From positions 744,001-808,000 of the forward strand of contig NZ_FMAT01000001.1 of assembly GCF_900094805.1 (NCBI RefSeq): a stretch of DNA of 64,000 nt, in the 5' to 3' direction. Below, piece after piece: positions 48,201 through 57,225 of the stretch (its first letter is position 1; each line of letters begins with the position of its first letter). This DNA comes from Arthrobacter sp. NIO-1057 (GTDB lineage Bacteria > Actinomycetota > Actinomycetes > Actinomycetales > Micrococcaceae). Under the pieces are notes generated by a model that saw only the letters and a program-made list of their open reading frames with translations, had not been told where the DNA came from and made no database searches. The translations under genes and the position numbers were made by a program.

Positions 48201-49885
48201 TCCGGGCCGATGGTGGTGCGCATCGAGGTGACCAGCTCTTCGCGGATGGCATCCAAGGGTGGATTGGTGACCTGGGCGAAGGACTGGGTGAAGTAGTCAA
48301 AGAGCAGGCGTGCACGATCGGCCAAGGCGGCGATCGGCGTATCGGTACCCATGGCTGCCAGCGGCTCTGCACCGGTGGAAGCCATGGGGGCCAGCAGGAT
48401 GCGCAGTTCCTCGGTGGTGTAGCCGAAGGTCAGCTGGCGCAGCAGCACGGAGGCCGAGTTGTGGCGCACATGCTCCAGGTCCGGGAAGTCGGCCAGGGTC
48501 TTCAGGTTCTGTGAGACCCATTCGCGCCATGGCTTCGCGGCAGCAACTTCGGCCTTAATTTCGCTGTCTTCAACGATGCGACCAGCGTTCAGGTCAACGG
48601 CGAACATTTTGCCCGGGGCAACACGGCCCTTGGAGACGATGTGCTCTTCGTCGACGTCGATCACGCCAACTTCACTGGCCAGCACGACCAGGTCGTCATC
48701 GGTAACCCACCAACGCGCCGGGCGCAGACCGTTACGGTCCAGCACCGCACCGGCCATTTGACCGTCGGTGAAGCACACGGCAGCCGGTCCGTCCCACGGT
48801 TCGATGAGCATCGAGTGGTACTGGTAGAAGGCGCGCAGGTCCGCGTCCATCTGGGTGTCATTTTCCCACGGCTGGGGGATCATCATCATGATCGCTTCGG
48901 TGACGTTGCGCCCGGAAAGCATGAGCATTTCGGCGACTTCATCAAAGCTGGCCGAGTCCGAAGCACCGGCGGTGCAGATCGGGAACAGCTCTTCCGGTAC
49001 TTCACCAAGCAGCGTGGAGTCCAAGGTGGACTGGCGGGCGCGCATCCAGTTGCGGTTGCCCTTGACCGTGTTGATCTCACCGTTGTGGGCGATGGTGCGG
49101 AAAGGCTGGGCCAGCGGCCACGACGGGAAGGTGTTGGTGGAAAAGCGGGAGTGCACGATCGCGCAACGGCTAGCGAAGCTGGCCTGGGACAGGTCCGGGT
49201 AGAACGGTTCGAGCTGCGCGGTGGAAACCATGCCCTTGTAGACGATGGACTGCGCGGAGAAGGAGGCGAAGTAGACGCCCATCTTATTGTGCGCGCGACG
49301 GCGGATACGCCAAGCCGCTGCATCAAGTTCACGGCTGCTCAACGCCGGAGCACCGGTAGGACCGGCGACAAAGAATTGGGTGATGTACGGCATCACCTTG
49401 CGTGCCGAAGCGCCTAGGACCGAGGCGTCGACGGGAACTTCACGCCAGCCGAGGACCGAAAGGTTTTCTTCGGCGGCGAGGTTCTCAAGTTCTGCCTTGG
49501 CAAAGTCGCGCTCTTTGGACTGCGCGGGCAAGAAGCCCATACCCACGGCGTAGGATCCGGCCGCTGGGAGGGGGAAGTTGGTGGCACTGCGCAAGAAGGC
49601 GTCGGGCATGTGTAGCAGGATGCCTGCACCGTCACCGGTGCCTTCGTCGGCGCCGATGGCACCGCGGTGTTCCAGACGGCGCAAGGCGGTCAGGGCGTGC
49701 ACGACAATCGCGTGGCTGGATTCGTTCTTCAGGGACGCAATCATTGCCAGACCGCAGGCGTCTTTCTCCGCCGCTGGATCATACAGCCCCTGCGCGCTAG
49801 GTAGCGCAGCGAAGCGGTTGTAGGGCGAGGCAACGTCCTCGCCATAACCTGGCGAGGCGTTCATTTGGACTCCGGTCATGCTCAT
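45266..49885 (-). CDS. gltB: Glutamate synthase large subunit
   Basis: The alpha subunit of GOGAT, 1539 residues. A short propeptide ends before Cys44 in DACGLAMIASL, the nucleophile of the class II glutamine amidotransferase domain (about 44-430). The central domain follows, then the FMN-binding synthase domain (about 830-1230) with GHDGGTGASPMNSLKHAG and the [3Fe-4S] cysteines in CIMMRVCHLDTCPVGVATQ, and the C-terminal beta-helix domain with glycine repeats. I choose the ATG at 49885, which has AAAGG eight bases upstream; the frame is open for 55 more codons of non-homologous leader. It probably has a regulated promoter in the long upstream gap. Confidence 0.97.
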   Translation of the reverse strand: MSMTGVQMNASPGYGEDVASPYNRFAALPSAQGLYDPAAEKDACGLAMIASLKNESSHAIVVHALTALRRLEHRGAIGADEGTGDGAGILLHMPDAFLRSATNFPLPAAGSYAVGMGFLPAQSKERDFAKAELENLAAEENLSVLGWREVPVDASVLGASARKVMPYITQFFVAGPTGAPALSSRELDAAAWRIRRRAHNKMGVYFASFSAQSIVYKGMVSTAQLEPFYPDLSQASFASRCAIVHSRFSTNTFPSWPLAQPFRTIAHNGEINTVKGNRNWMRARQSTLDSTLLGEVPEELFPICTAGASDSASFDEVAEMLMLSGRNVTEAIMMMIPQPWENDTQMDADLRAFYQYHSMLIEPWDGPAAVCFTDGQMAGAVLDRNGLRPARWWVTDDDLVVLASEVGVIDVDEEHIVSKGRVAPGKMFAVDLNAGRIVEDSEIKAEVAAAKPWREWVSQNLKTLADFPDLEHVRHNSASVLLRQLTFGYTTEELRILLAPMASTGAEPLAAMGTDTPIAALADRARLLFDYFTQSFAQVTNPPLDAIREELVTSMRTTIGPDGNLLSLDKVPQSQIALDYPVLTNDQLAKIVNLRDDSGSKLSLKVRGLYRPAGGESELRARLQEICEKVSAAVNRGVRYIVLSDRDSSAAWAPIPSLLLTSAVHHHLLKSSNRTRASLIIESGDAREVHHIALLIGYGAAAINPYLALESVEQMAEEGELPGIDGATANSNLIKALGKGVLKIMSKMGISTVSSYCGAQTFEAVGLSQRVVDQYFTGTTTKLSGIELDVVAAEAAARHARAYPEIDGSSQANELEVGGEYQWRREGPPHLFDPQTVFRLQHSTRTRRYDVFKEYTKAVDDQAAELKTLRGLLKFKTEGITPIDIDEVEPVSEIVKRFATGAMSYGSISAEAHETLAIAMNRLGGKSNTGEGGEDPERLLDPERRSAVKQIASGRFGVTSLYLSNADDIQIKMAQGAKPGEGGQLMSQKLYPWIAKTRHSTPGVGLISPPPHHDIYSIEDLAQLIHDAKCSNPSARVHVKLVSESGIGTVAAGVAKAKADVVLISGHDGGTGASPMNSLKHAGTPWELGLAEAQQTLILNGLRDRVTVQVDGQLKTGRDVLIGALLGAEEFGFATAPLVVSGCIMMRVCHLDTCPVGVATQNPVLRERFSGKAEFVVNFFEFIAQEVRELLASLGARTLDEVIGRVELLDTDTEQLGAHQKVTGLALAAITHEPAVEVAARRRRISQDHGLESHLDQRLLAAAAPALSDRIGVSIDADIVNTDRSVGTLLGHHVTKTFGLETLDEDTITVNLSGRAGQSLGAFLPAGVTLSLDGDANDYVGKGLSGGKIVIHPPTSTLSAPEEQVIAGNVVGYGATSGSMFINGMVGERFAVRNSGATIITEGIGEHGCEYMTGGQVLILGQTGRNFGAGFSGGVAWVLDFDEAKLNPLAASQGDLLITKITDEEAERIHALLTEHIAQTASPLAQRLVLNWEETRSRITSITPRDFAAVQQVRSDAQANGQNPDSPQVWNKILEVTRG

Positions 49886-49976
49886 GAGCGTGCCTTTCTG
49901 TGGTTCATGCAGGATCGGCGCGCCAGGCCCTTGGGCTATGAGGATATGTCCTGCAAGGGCGAAAGGCCGCCTAGAT

Positions 49977-49994
49977 GTTTCATCGAACTGAAAC
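49977..49994. promoter_or_regulatory. Dyad upstream of gltB, candidate operator
   Basis: GTTTCA-TCGAAC-TGAAAC, a 6-base inverted repeat around a 6-base spacer, lies 91 bases before the gltB start. The arrangement fits a dimeric regulator. Nitrogen regulators such as GlnR, AmtR or a LysR-type protein are possible, but the sequence does not match a consensus I can name with certainty. Confidence 0.4.
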
Positions 49995-50406
49995 TTTTCG
50001 ACAGTGCTAAGCGGGGTGTGCCTGCGTATCGAGGTTCCGGGGACGAACATTTCCCACCTCGTTGTGGTGCTGCATCGCAGGGCGCACTCCAGGGGTTGAG
50101 TGGCCCATCACGATGCCAACACCACACGTTACGCAAAATATGTTTCTTCGGTGCGACCGTTTGTGTTTCGGGAATGTTAAAAGCGGGGCCTATATCACAG
50201 GCTCTCAAAGCCCTGCCCGCGACTAAAATCCTGAAAAACCCGTTTTGCCTACCGGTTTTGGCTGACTCTTATGTTTCGAGCATGTTGCGCAAAGTTCTCG
50301 CGGGGCCGCAGAAAATTTTTTGGATTTTTCTCCGAGTTTCGCCACACTTCGCCGATGGCACGTCATGAAAGCCAGGCGCCTGCCCCACAACTCGGGGTTA
50401 AACGGT

Positions 50407-50440
50407 CGTGGCCGACAAGTGTGCATACTTGTCGGCCACG
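50407..50440. terminator. Hairpin after lgt
   Basis: A perfect 14-base stem (CGTGGCCGACAAGT / ACTTGTCGGCCACG) with a 6-base loop lies 48 bases after the lgt stop. It is very stable but lacks a T-run on the minus strand, so it is inferred to end the trp-lgt transcript. Confidence 0.65.
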
Positions 50441-50488
50441 GCCTGGTGCGTTTACTGCACGGAGTCTTGAACCCTGTGGTAGGCAGCG

Positions 50489-51496
50489 TTATTCAGTTTT
50501 CTTGATTGGCTCATCTGGCGTATCTGGCTTCTGCGCGGGCGAGGCCTGATCAGCTTCTTCACCATCGCTCGTCTGTTCCCCGGCTGTAGCCGTAACTGGC
50601 TGGCGCCCTGGCAGGAAGAACGGATCGGCGCTATCACCTCGGGTTCGCTTAAGCACGATGATCAACGCGATCAGACCCGCGACGGCCACAGCGATCGCCA
50701 ACCACTGGTGAACCCGCAGACCCACCGGCCCGATATTGATGATCTCCGCTGGATCCAGACGCAGGGATTCGGTGAAGGTTCGACCAATGCCGTACCAAAT
50801 CATGTAGCAGCAGAATAAGGCACCGCGACGAAGTTTGAACTTACGATCGAGCCCGATCAGCACCAATGCGCCCAGTACGTTCCACAAGGATTCGTAGAGG
50901 AAGGTCGGGTGAAAGAGCGTATCCGCCGGTAGTCCTGCCGGGAAGTTGTAGCTGTTCGGGTCGATTTCCAGACCCCAGGGCAAGGTGGTCGGCGCCCCAA
51001 AAAGCTCTTGGTTAAACCAGTTACCCCAACGCCCCAGCGCTTGAGCCAGCAAGAGTCCCGGGACGGCGGCATCGGCAAAGGCCGAGAGACGCACTCCGGC
51101 CTTACGCGCACCGATCCACGCGCCGAGGGAACCCAAGGCGACCGCACCCATAATGCCCAGACCACCGAGCCAGAGCTGCGGGATCTCCGCCCAGTGGGCC
51201 TGTTGCCCGCCCAGACCGAAGTAGTACATCGGGTCGGTGATCAGCACGTGGTACAGCCGACCGCCGACGATGCCAAAAGGAATCGCCCAGATCGCAATAT
51301 CCCACAGCATGTCCGAATTCCCGCCCCGGGCCTGCATACGCTTATTGGTCAACCAGAGCGCAACAAGGATTCCGGCCAGAATGCACAATGCATAGGCGTG
51401 GATGGTCAGCGGTCCAATACTGAACTTGGAGAATTCGGTGGGCGGTGAAGGGATCGAGGCAGGCACAGCCAAGGCCAACTGGGAAAGGCCTGGCAT
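50489..51496 (-). CDS. lgt: Prolipoprotein diacylglyceryl transferase
   Basis: Attaches diacylglycerol to the lipobox cysteine of exported lipoproteins; membrane-bound. The product has 335 residues and about seven hydrophobic segments. The family motifs are IHAYALCILAGILVAL, GGRLYHVLITDP and GRWGNWFNQELFGAPT. A variable charged tail of about 50 residues follows. The start overlaps the trpA stop by one base (TAATG), a placement known in related genomes. Its substrates here would include the lipoproteins at 12.95 and 58.67 kb. Confidence 0.96.
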   Translation of the reverse strand: MPGLSQLALAVPASIPSPPTEFSKFSIGPLTIHAYALCILAGILVALWLTNKRMQARGGNSDMLWDIAIWAIPFGIVGGRLYHVLITDPMYYFGLGGQQAHWAEIPQLWLGGLGIMGAVALGSLGAWIGARKAGVRLSAFADAAVPGLLLAQALGRWGNWFNQELFGAPTTLPWGLEIDPNSYNFPAGLPADTLFHPTFLYESLWNVLGALVLIGLDRKFKLRRGALFCCYMIWYGIGRTFTESLRLDPAEIINIGPVGLRVHQWLAIAVAVAGLIALIIVLKRTRGDSADPFFLPGRQPVTATAGEQTSDGEEADQASPAQKPDTPDEPIKKTE

Positions 51497-52278
51497 TAGG
51501 CGCGTCCGCTCAGTTCGGCAGCGAGGCGCCCTACCGCTGGCACTCCCCCATCGCGCAGGGCGGCGACCAGTGCGGTACCGACGATCACGCCGTCGGCATA
51601 GGCGCCAATTTCCTCCACATGTTCGCGGCGTGAGACGCCCAAACCGACGCAGGCGTTTTCGGCGCCGGCTGAGTGCGCGGCAGCGACCACGGCCTGGGCC
51701 GCCGAAGATACTTCGGTGCGAGCCCCGGTGACACCCATGAGCGAAACACAGTAGATGAAACCGCTGGAGGCATCAACCGTGCGCTGTACGCGCTGCTCGC
51801 CGGAGGAGGGTGCGATCAAGAAGACGCGTTCCAGATCGTATTTGGTGCTCGCTTCGATCCATTCGCCGGCTTCTTCAGGCACCAGGTCAGGGGTGATCAG
51901 CCCGGCGCCCCCAGCTTCAGCGAAGCGGCGCGAGAACTCATCCACGCCCATGCGAAGTACCGGGTTCCAGTAGGTCATGACCATCACTGCTGCATCGGTG
52001 CGCTCGGTGATGCCGCGGACGATGTCAAACACCTGCGACACCTTAAAGCCGTTGGCCAACGACTGGACGGTGGCTTCCTGGATGACCTGACCGTCCATGA
52101 CCGGGTCGGAGTACGGAATACCGATCTCGATAATGTCCGCACCGTTTTCGGCCAGTGCCACGGCAGCCTCAATGCTCGTTGGCACGTCCGGGAATCCGGC
52201 TGGGAGGTAGCCGATCAGCGCCGGACGGCCCTCGGCACGGGCGGCTGCGATCTTCTGCGCACTAGTCACGCGGGTCAT
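51496..52278 (-). CDS. trpA: Tryptophan synthase alpha chain
   Basis: Splits indole-3-glycerol phosphate into indole and glyceraldehyde 3-phosphate; indole passes to TrpB. The product of 260 residues is the usual length. The catalytic glutamate is in IIEIGIPYSDPVMDGQVIQ. LITPDLVPEEAGEW and GLGVSRREHVEEI mark later strands of the TIM barrel and the phosphate site. It begins directly after the trpB stop and overlaps lgt by one base. Confidence 0.97.
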   Translation of the reverse strand: MTRVTSAQKIAAARAEGRPALIGYLPAGFPDVPTSIEAAVALAENGADIIEIGIPYSDPVMDGQVIQEATVQSLANGFKVSQVFDIVRGITERTDAAVMVMTYWNPVLRMGVDEFSRRFAEAGGAGLITPDLVPEEAGEWIEASTKYDLERVFLIAPSSGEQRVQRTVDASSGFIYCVSLMGVTGARTEVSSAAQAVVAAAHSAGAENACVGLGVSRREHVEEIGAYADGVIVGTALVAALRDGGVPAVGRLAAELSGRA

Positions 52279-53610
52279 CTACTTCTCCTCGGAATTCTGC
52301 GAGCCGGAGCTCTGCGAGTTCGCCGCGTTGATTTCGGCTTCAGCATCTTTTTCGTCGATCATGTTGAACCAGGCGGCTGCCGTGCCCACGTCCTTATCCC
52401 CACGACCGGAAAGGTTCGCGATGATGATGGTTTCTTCCGGGTTGGCGCCTTCGGCGATCTTGCGCTGGGCCAAACGGATGGTGCCAGCCAGGGCGTGCGC
52501 GGATTCGATCGCCGGCAAAATGCCCTCGGTGCGGCATAGGGCCTTGAAGGCGTCCATGGCTTCGGTATCGGTCACCGGTTCGTAGCTCACGCGGCCAATG
52601 TCCGAAAGGTACGCGTGCTCGGGGCCCACTCCTGGGTAGTCCAGACCGGCTGAAATGGAGTGCGATTCGATGGTCTGCCCATCTTCGTCCTGCATCAAAT
52701 AGGACTTGGCACCGTGCAGCACGCCCGGGCGGCCCAGGGTGATGGTCGCTGCGTGACGGTCGGTTTCTACCCCGTCGCCGCCGGCTTCAAAACCGTAAAT
52801 TTCGACCTCGGGATCGTCCAGGAAGCCGTGGAAGATGCCGATCGCGTTCGACCCGCCACCGATACAGGCGGTGACCGCGTTAGGCAGGCGACCGGTCTGC
52901 GCGAGGATCTGCTCGCGGGCCTCGTCGCCGATCACCTCGTGGAAGTAACGCACCATGGCTGGGAAGGGTGCCCCACCGGCGGCGGTCCCCAACAGGTAGT
53001 GGGTGTTTTCCACGTTGGCGACCCAGTCACGCAGGGCCTCGTTGATCGCGTCTTTCAGCGTCTGGGAACCCACGGTCACCGGGATGACGGTCGCGCCCAG
53101 CAGACGCATGCGAGCCACGTTCAGTGCCTGGCGACGGGTATCCTCGGCGCCCATGTAGACTACGCACTCCAGACCCATCAGGGCTGCAGCGGTAGCCGAA
53201 GCCACACCGTGCTGCCCGGCACCGGTCTCAGCGATAATCCGGGTCTTGCCCATGCGCTTGGCCAGCAACGCCTGGCCGAGCACATTGTTGATCTTGTGGC
53301 TACCGGTGTGGTTCAGGTCTTCGCGCTTGAGGAAGATCCGCACCCCGCCGCAGTACTGCTGCGAAAAACGCTTGGCTTCGGTGAGCAGCGAGGGGCGTCC
53401 CGAGTAGTTCGTGTTCAGGTCCTTGACCTGCGCGATGAACTCTGGGTCGTTCTTGGCGGCCTCAAAAGTCTCGTTCAGTTCGTCCATGGCGGCCATGAGG
53501 GACTCGGGCATCCATCGTCCACCGTAGGCACCAAAATAGGGGCCACTTGCGTGCCTTAGCGACTGTGCATCGATCGACTGGCCATGCGCGGAATTCTCCG
53601 GGGTGCTCAT
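52279..53610 (-). CDS. trpB: Tryptophan synthase beta chain
   Basis: Condenses indole with serine to give tryptophan, using pyridoxal phosphate. The product has 443 residues. The cofactor lysine is Lys106 in [11 protein letters not shown]. The phosphate loop is [10 protein letters not shown], and [12 protein letters not shown] is the conserved substrate loop. The N-terminal segment [16 protein letters not shown] is typical. The last 20 residues are serine- and glutamine-rich and lie beyond the usual end. A hairpin at 53655-53685 lies between trpC and trpB. Confidence 0.97.
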   Translation of the reverse strand: MSTPENSAHGQSIDAQSLRHASGPYFGAYGGRWMPESLMAAMDELNETFEAAKNDPEFIAQVKDLNTNYSGRPSLLTEAKRFSQQYCGGVRIFLKREDLNHTGSHKINNVLGQALLAKRMGKTRIIAETGAGQHGVASATAAALMGLECVVYMGAEDTRRQALNVARMRLLGATVIPVTVGSQTLKDAINEALRDWVANVENTHYLLGTAAGGAPFPAMVRYFHEVIGDEAREQILAQTGRLPNAVTACIGGGSNAIGIFHGFLDDPEVEIYGFEAGGDGVETDRHAATITLGRPGVLHGAKSYLMQDEDGQTIESHSISAGLDYPGVGPEHAYLSDIGRVSYEPVTDTEAMDAFKALCRTEGILPAIESAHALAGTIRLAQRKIAEGANPEETIIIANLSGRGDKDVGTAAAWFNMIDEKDAEAEINAANSQSSGSQNSEEK

Positions 53611-53654
53611 CGATTCCCTCTTTTCTCAAACGAAGCTTGATTCGTGGTATGTCT

Positions 53655-53685
53655 CGTGCCCCGCCGGAAACTCCTGCGGGGCACG
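53655..53685. terminator. Hairpin between trpC and trpB
   Basis: A perfect 10-base GC-rich stem (CGTGCCCCGC / GCGGGGCACG) with an 11-base loop lies in the 112-base gap after trpC, about 45 bases before trpB. No T-run follows, so it may be a processing or partial termination signal rather than a full stop. Confidence 0.5.
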
Positions 53686-53722
53686 TGAAAGTTTTTCTCT
53701 GGCGCCCTGGGCTCACCGGCGA

Positions 53723-54547
53723 CTAGCGTCGCGGTTTGGCTTCGGTTCCAGCAGTGATGAATTCGGCGACGGTGGCACGTGGATTTGCGTGTTTCACCAG
53801 GGCCTCACCCACCAGGATGGCATCAGCGCCGGCGCCACCGTAGAGGGCGACCTGTTCGGCTGATTCAACACCTGATTCGGCGACTATCACCGCGTGGGCA
53901 GGGATCAGCGGGGCAAGTTTGCCAAAGGTCGCAGGATCAACGTCGAGCGTCTTCAGATTGCGCACGTTGACACCAATGATTTTTGCTCCGGCCTTGATCG
54001 CCCGCTGAATTTCTTCCTCGGTATGCGTCTCTACTAGGGCATTCATTCCCAGCTGATGCGTTAATTCTAGGAAAGATTTCAGCAATTGGTCATTCAGCGC
54101 CGCAACAATGAGCAATACGAGGTCAGCACCATGGGCACGGGCCTCATAAATTTGGTACTCGTCAACGGTGAAGTCCTTGCGCAGCACCGGAATATTCACG
54201 GTCGCACGTACCGCATCAAGGTCATCGAGTGAACCACCAAAACGCCGGGCTTCGGTCAGTACCGAAATCACCGAGGCGCCACCTGCCTCATATTCGGCAG
54301 CCAGCACGGCCGGATCGGCGATCTCTGCCAGCGCGCCCTTTGATGGGGACTTGCGCTTGACCTCGGAGATAACCCGAAGGGTGTGATCGCGTGAGGCTTG
54401 GTCCTCGCTGCCGCCTAAGGCTGCAAAGGCATCGCGTGCCGGAGCGCTGGCAGCAGCAGCAGCCTTGATCGACTCAAGGCTTGTCAGTGCGCGACGGGCG
54501 CCCAGGTCTTCCCGGACGCCCGCAATGATCTCGTCAAGAACGCTCAA
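53723..54547 (-). CDS. trpC: Indole-3-glycerol phosphate synthase
   Basis: Closes the indole ring in tryptophan synthesis. The product has 274 residues in a TIM barrel. The typical motifs are [51 protein letters not shown] and [14 protein letters not shown] choose the TTG at 54547, which gives the family N-terminus (M)[14 protein letters not shown]. It lies one base after the stop of the upstream small gene, with GGAG twelve bases before; a GTG ten codons earlier is possible. Confidence 0.94.
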   Translation of the reverse strand: MSVLDEIIAGVREDLGARRALTSLESIKAAAAASAPARDAFAALGGSEDQASRDHTLRVISEVKRKSPSKGALAEIADPAVLAAEYEAGGASVISVLTEARRFGGSLDDLDAVRATVNIPVLRKDFTVDEYQIYEARAHGADLVLLIVAALNDQLLKSFLELTHQLGMNALVETHTEEEIQRAIKAGAKIIGVNVRNLKTLDVDPATFGKLAPLIPAHAVIVAESGVESAEQVALYGGAGADAILVGEALVKHANPRATVAEFITAGTEAKPRR

Positions 54548-54548
54548 T

Positions 54549-54797
54549 TTAGTGCGCTGCTCCACTGCGTGCGCCACCGACGCCGAAGCCAGCTGCCTTC
54601 AGAATCGCGCCGACGACCAGGCCCAGAACGACGATGCCGCAGCCAACCCAGACGATGGGCCAAGCCAGGTTCGCAAATGCGATGCCACCAACGATGAAAC
54701 CTAGGGTCATGATCAGCACGCAGCTCCATGCTGCGATGGAGTTACCGTGGCCAATCTCTTCGGTGTATACCGGATCGATCTCGGTGTTCTGCGACAT
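54549..54797 (-). CDS. Small membrane protein of the trp cluster
   Basis: An 82-residue protein with an HGN/HGNS motif near residue 17 ([12 protein letters not shown]), two hydrophobic segments (about 22-42 and 46-68) and a glycine/alanine-rich end. Such small proteins are a regular companion of trp genes in actinobacteria (HGxxxA-type). The function is unknown. The ATG at 54797 is chosen because it starts the acidic lead typical of the family; its stop is one base before the trpC start. Confidence 0.8.
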   Translation of the reverse strand: MSQNTEIDPVYTEEIGHGNSIAAWSCVLIMTLGFIVGGIAFANLAWPIVWVGCGIVVLGLVVGAILKAAGFGVGGARSGAAH

Positions 54798-54954
54798 TTC
54801 TCGCGTTCTCCTCATATTTGGTAATGCGCCGAGGCTCTTCTCGGAGCCAGCGACGTTGGTCTTCACAGACCATTCTGCCATCTGTGCCCGGTCACAGCCT
54901 ATTTGGCCGGGCTTTCGTTTCGCGTCGGTGCCGTGAATCACCGGTGCGGTGCGA

Positions 54955-55545
54955 CTATTTTGCTTCGGTAGTTGGATCCTCGCCGGCTGAAAGCTGCTCC
55001 CAATTGGCGATGCTACGCGATGAATCGTCCTTGTTCACCTGCGCGTTTTTCACTGCCTGGCGATCGTACTTGCTGGCCTTGGTCGGCCACCTACGAGCGA
55101 AAACAAAAATCAGTAGTGCCTGCAGGGCCATCAGCGCACCGGCCACAATGGCCAAGACCGGCCATGCGGTCAGCGTGTATTCCCCAACATTTTGGGTCAG
55201 ACCGGTGGCCTCCGCCACTGCAGTAGCAGCCACGGCCTGTGGATCTCCTAGGGCGCTGGCGCCAGCCGCAATGGACGCCACACCGGCCAGCAGGCTCAGC
55301 GCAGCGATAATATAGCGCGAGATTTTGCCGGCGATCAGCAGGGCCAAGGATCCGGCCAACACCACAACGCACACGGCCGTCACCGAGGCTGCCGCGGTCG
55401 CACCATCAATCACAATGCGTGGGATCTGCACGGAACTCGCGGGCACATCGACGGTGATCCAGGTTCTGGTTGCGGACCAAAACCCCAGCAGGGCACCGAG
55501 CACACCAAGCATGGCAAGGTAGCGGGCACTGGTTAATTTTTTCAC
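54955..55545 (-). CDS. Trp-operon-associated membrane protein (TIGR02234)
   Basis: A protein of 196 residues with about four hydrophobic segments. The N-terminal WSATRTWITVDVP is the family landmark and a positive, polar tail ends it. It belongs to the actinobacterial membrane-protein family always found with trp genes (TIGR02234); the function is not known, a role in tryptophan transport or regulation being only a guess. The GTG start overlaps the trpE stop by four bases (GTGA). Confidence 0.88.
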   Translation of the reverse strand: MKKLTSARYLAMLGVLGALLGFWSATRTWITVDVPASSVQIPRIVIDGATAAASVTAVCVVVLAGSLALLIAGKISRYIIAALSLLAGVASIAAGASALGDPQAVAATAVAEATGLTQNVGEYTLTAWPVLAIVAGALMALQALLIFVFARRWPTKASKYDRQAVKNAQVNKDDSSRSIANWEQLSAGEDPTTEAK

Positions 55546-57125
55546 TTCTGTTCACCTTGTTCGGCGTTTTGTTCGGCGTTGATGGTGTGTGCGTCGTGCA
55601 TGGATTGTGCAGCCCACACGGCGCGCAGGGGTGCAGCCGCCTTGTTCACGGTTTCCAGGGCCTCATCGGCAAACTTCGAGTCGTTCACGATGCCGCCGCC
55701 GGCCTGCACATAAGCACGCCCACCCTTGAGCAGTGCAGAGCGGATGGCAATGGCCATATCCATATCGCCAGCAAAGTCGAGGTAGCCCACGACCCCACCG
55801 TAAATGCCACGACGGTACGGCTCATATTCATCCAACAATTGCAGGGCGCGCGGCTTCGGGGCACCGGAGAGGGTTCCGGCCGGGAAGGTCGCGGCGAGCA
55901 CATCGTAGGCGTCAACATCATCACGGGTCTTACCCACCACATTGGAGACCAGGTGCATGATGTGGCTGAAGCGCTCCACCTCCATGAACTGGGTGACTTC
56001 CACGGTGCCAGCCTGGCATACCCGCGAGAGGTCATTACGCGAAAGGTCAACCAGCATCAGGTGCTCGGCCCGTTCCTTCTCATCATTCACCAGCGACTTC
56101 TCGAAGAGCTGATCGTCCTCATAGTTGGCACCGCGGGGACGTGATCCGGCGATCGGGTGGGTCACCACATGCGAATCGTTGACCGTTACCAATGCTTCGG
56201 GCGAGGAACCGACGATCTCAAAGGTTTCGCCGTCTTCGTTTTCGAAGTTGAACAGGTACATGTAGGGGCTCGGGTTGGTCGCACGCAGCACCCGGTAAAC
56301 ATCCAGCGCACTGGCCTGGGTTTCCAACTCGAAGCGTCGTGAAACCACAATCTGGAAGACTTCACCGTCGACGATCGCGGTCTTGGACTTGGCCAGGGCC
56401 TCCAGGTACTCATTCTCCGCCCAGGAGTGAGTGACCTGATCCATCAGCTGCTCGCGTGGTACATCGGTTCCGCTCAGTACCGAGGCGGTGGCTTCTACCG
56501 GTTGCGCCAGTTGATCGAGCATCGCTTGCAAGCGCTCTACGGCATCATCGTAGGCCTCTTCCACGTTGTCGTCGCTGCCGTTAAAGTTAATAGCGTTGGC
56601 GATCAGCGTGATCGTACCTTCAGCCGAATCATGTGCGGCCATATCGGCCACCAAATTCATGCTCAGCTCTGGCAAGTTCAGGTCGTCGGCCGGAGGGTTA
56701 GGCAGTTTCTCCCAGTGCCGCACGCATTCCCAGCCGACGAATCCGACCATGCCCCCGGTCAATGGAGGCATGCCCGGCACTGGTTCGGTTTTCAGTGCAC
56801 GGACGGTGTCTCTGAGCACTTCAACGCCGACTCCTCCGGTGGGTAGGCCTTCGGGGGCGTGCCCCTGCCAGTAGGCTTCTCCCCCACGGGTGCTCAAGGT
56901 CGCCGGTGAATTCACACCAATAAAGGAATAGCGACTCCACACGCCACCCGGGGCGGCGGACTCCATAAGAAAGGTGCCTGGCCGGCCCTGGGCCAAGGTT
57001 CGATACAGTCCAATCGGAGTCAGGGAATCAGCCAGGACCGTGACCGTCACCGGAATCACGCGACGATCGGTGGCCATGGCGCGGAAGTGTTCACGCGACG
57101 GGGAAATCTTGCCCAGAGTTTTCAT
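55542..57125 (-). CDS. trpE: Anthranilate synthase component I
   Basis: Makes anthranilate from chorismate, with ammonia supplied by the glutamine amidotransferase TrpG (not in the window). The product has 527 residues. The N-terminal feedback site contains LMESAAPGG (LLES-like). The catalytic domain has NPSPYMYLFNFE, HPIAGSRPRGANYEDD, LVDLSRNDLSRVC and TFPAGTLSGAPKPRALQLL. No leader peptide with tryptophan codons is visible in the 100 bases before it, so classical attenuation is not evident. Confidence 0.97.
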   Translation of the reverse strand: MKTLGKISPSREHFRAMATDRRVIPVTVTVLADSLTPIGLYRTLAQGRPGTFLMESAAPGGVWSRYSFIGVNSPATLSTRGGEAYWQGHAPEGLPTGGVGVEVLRDTVRALKTEPVPGMPPLTGGMVGFVGWECVRHWEKLPNPPADDLNLPELSMNLVADMAAHDSAEGTITLIANAINFNGSDDNVEEAYDDAVERLQAMLDQLAQPVEATASVLSGTDVPREQLMDQVTHSWAENEYLEALAKSKTAIVDGEVFQIVVSRRFELETQASALDVYRVLRATNPSPYMYLFNFENEDGETFEIVGSSPEALVTVNDSHVVTHPIAGSRPRGANYEDDQLFEKSLVNDEKERAEHLMLVDLSRNDLSRVCQAGTVEVTQFMEVERFSHIMHLVSNVVGKTRDDVDAYDVLAATFPAGTLSGAPKPRALQLLDEYEPYRRGIYGGVVGYLDFAGDMDMAIAIRSALLKGGRAYVQAGGGIVNDSKFADEALETVNKAAAPLRAVWAAQSMHDAHTINAEQNAEQGEQK

Positions 57126-57225
57126 CAGTGTTCTTCTTCTACGTGTTAATCCTGTTCGGTGGTTGCCGTTCAGGAGGCATCAAATTCCGCTCGATGCAGG
57201 TGACCGGGCAGAAATTTGGAAAGTA

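Larger units (their letters stand above)
49886..50488. other. Long intergenic leader of gltB
   Basis: About 600 bases without a believable gene. Open frames of up to 167 codons on both strands have no ribosome site and no recognisable protein. It holds a dyad at 49977-49994 about 90 bases before gltB, and the lgt hairpin at 50407-50440. It must hold the gltB promoter, which I could not fix by eye. Confidence 0.7.

Noticed and set aside
49886-50250. Glutamine riboswitch (glnA or downstream-peptide type) in front of gltB
   Set aside because: A stretch resembling GTTCGTCCCCGGAA caught the eye, but the other conserved parts of these motifs are missing.
49865-50368. Open frames in the gltB leader (167 codons plus, 90 codons minus)
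   Set aside because: They have no convincing ribosome site, no domain and unnatural composition, so the region is treated as non-coding leader.
57126-57225. trp attenuator with leader peptide before trpE
   Set aside because: No short frame with tandem tryptophan codons and no terminator/antiterminator pair is visible in the 100 bases.
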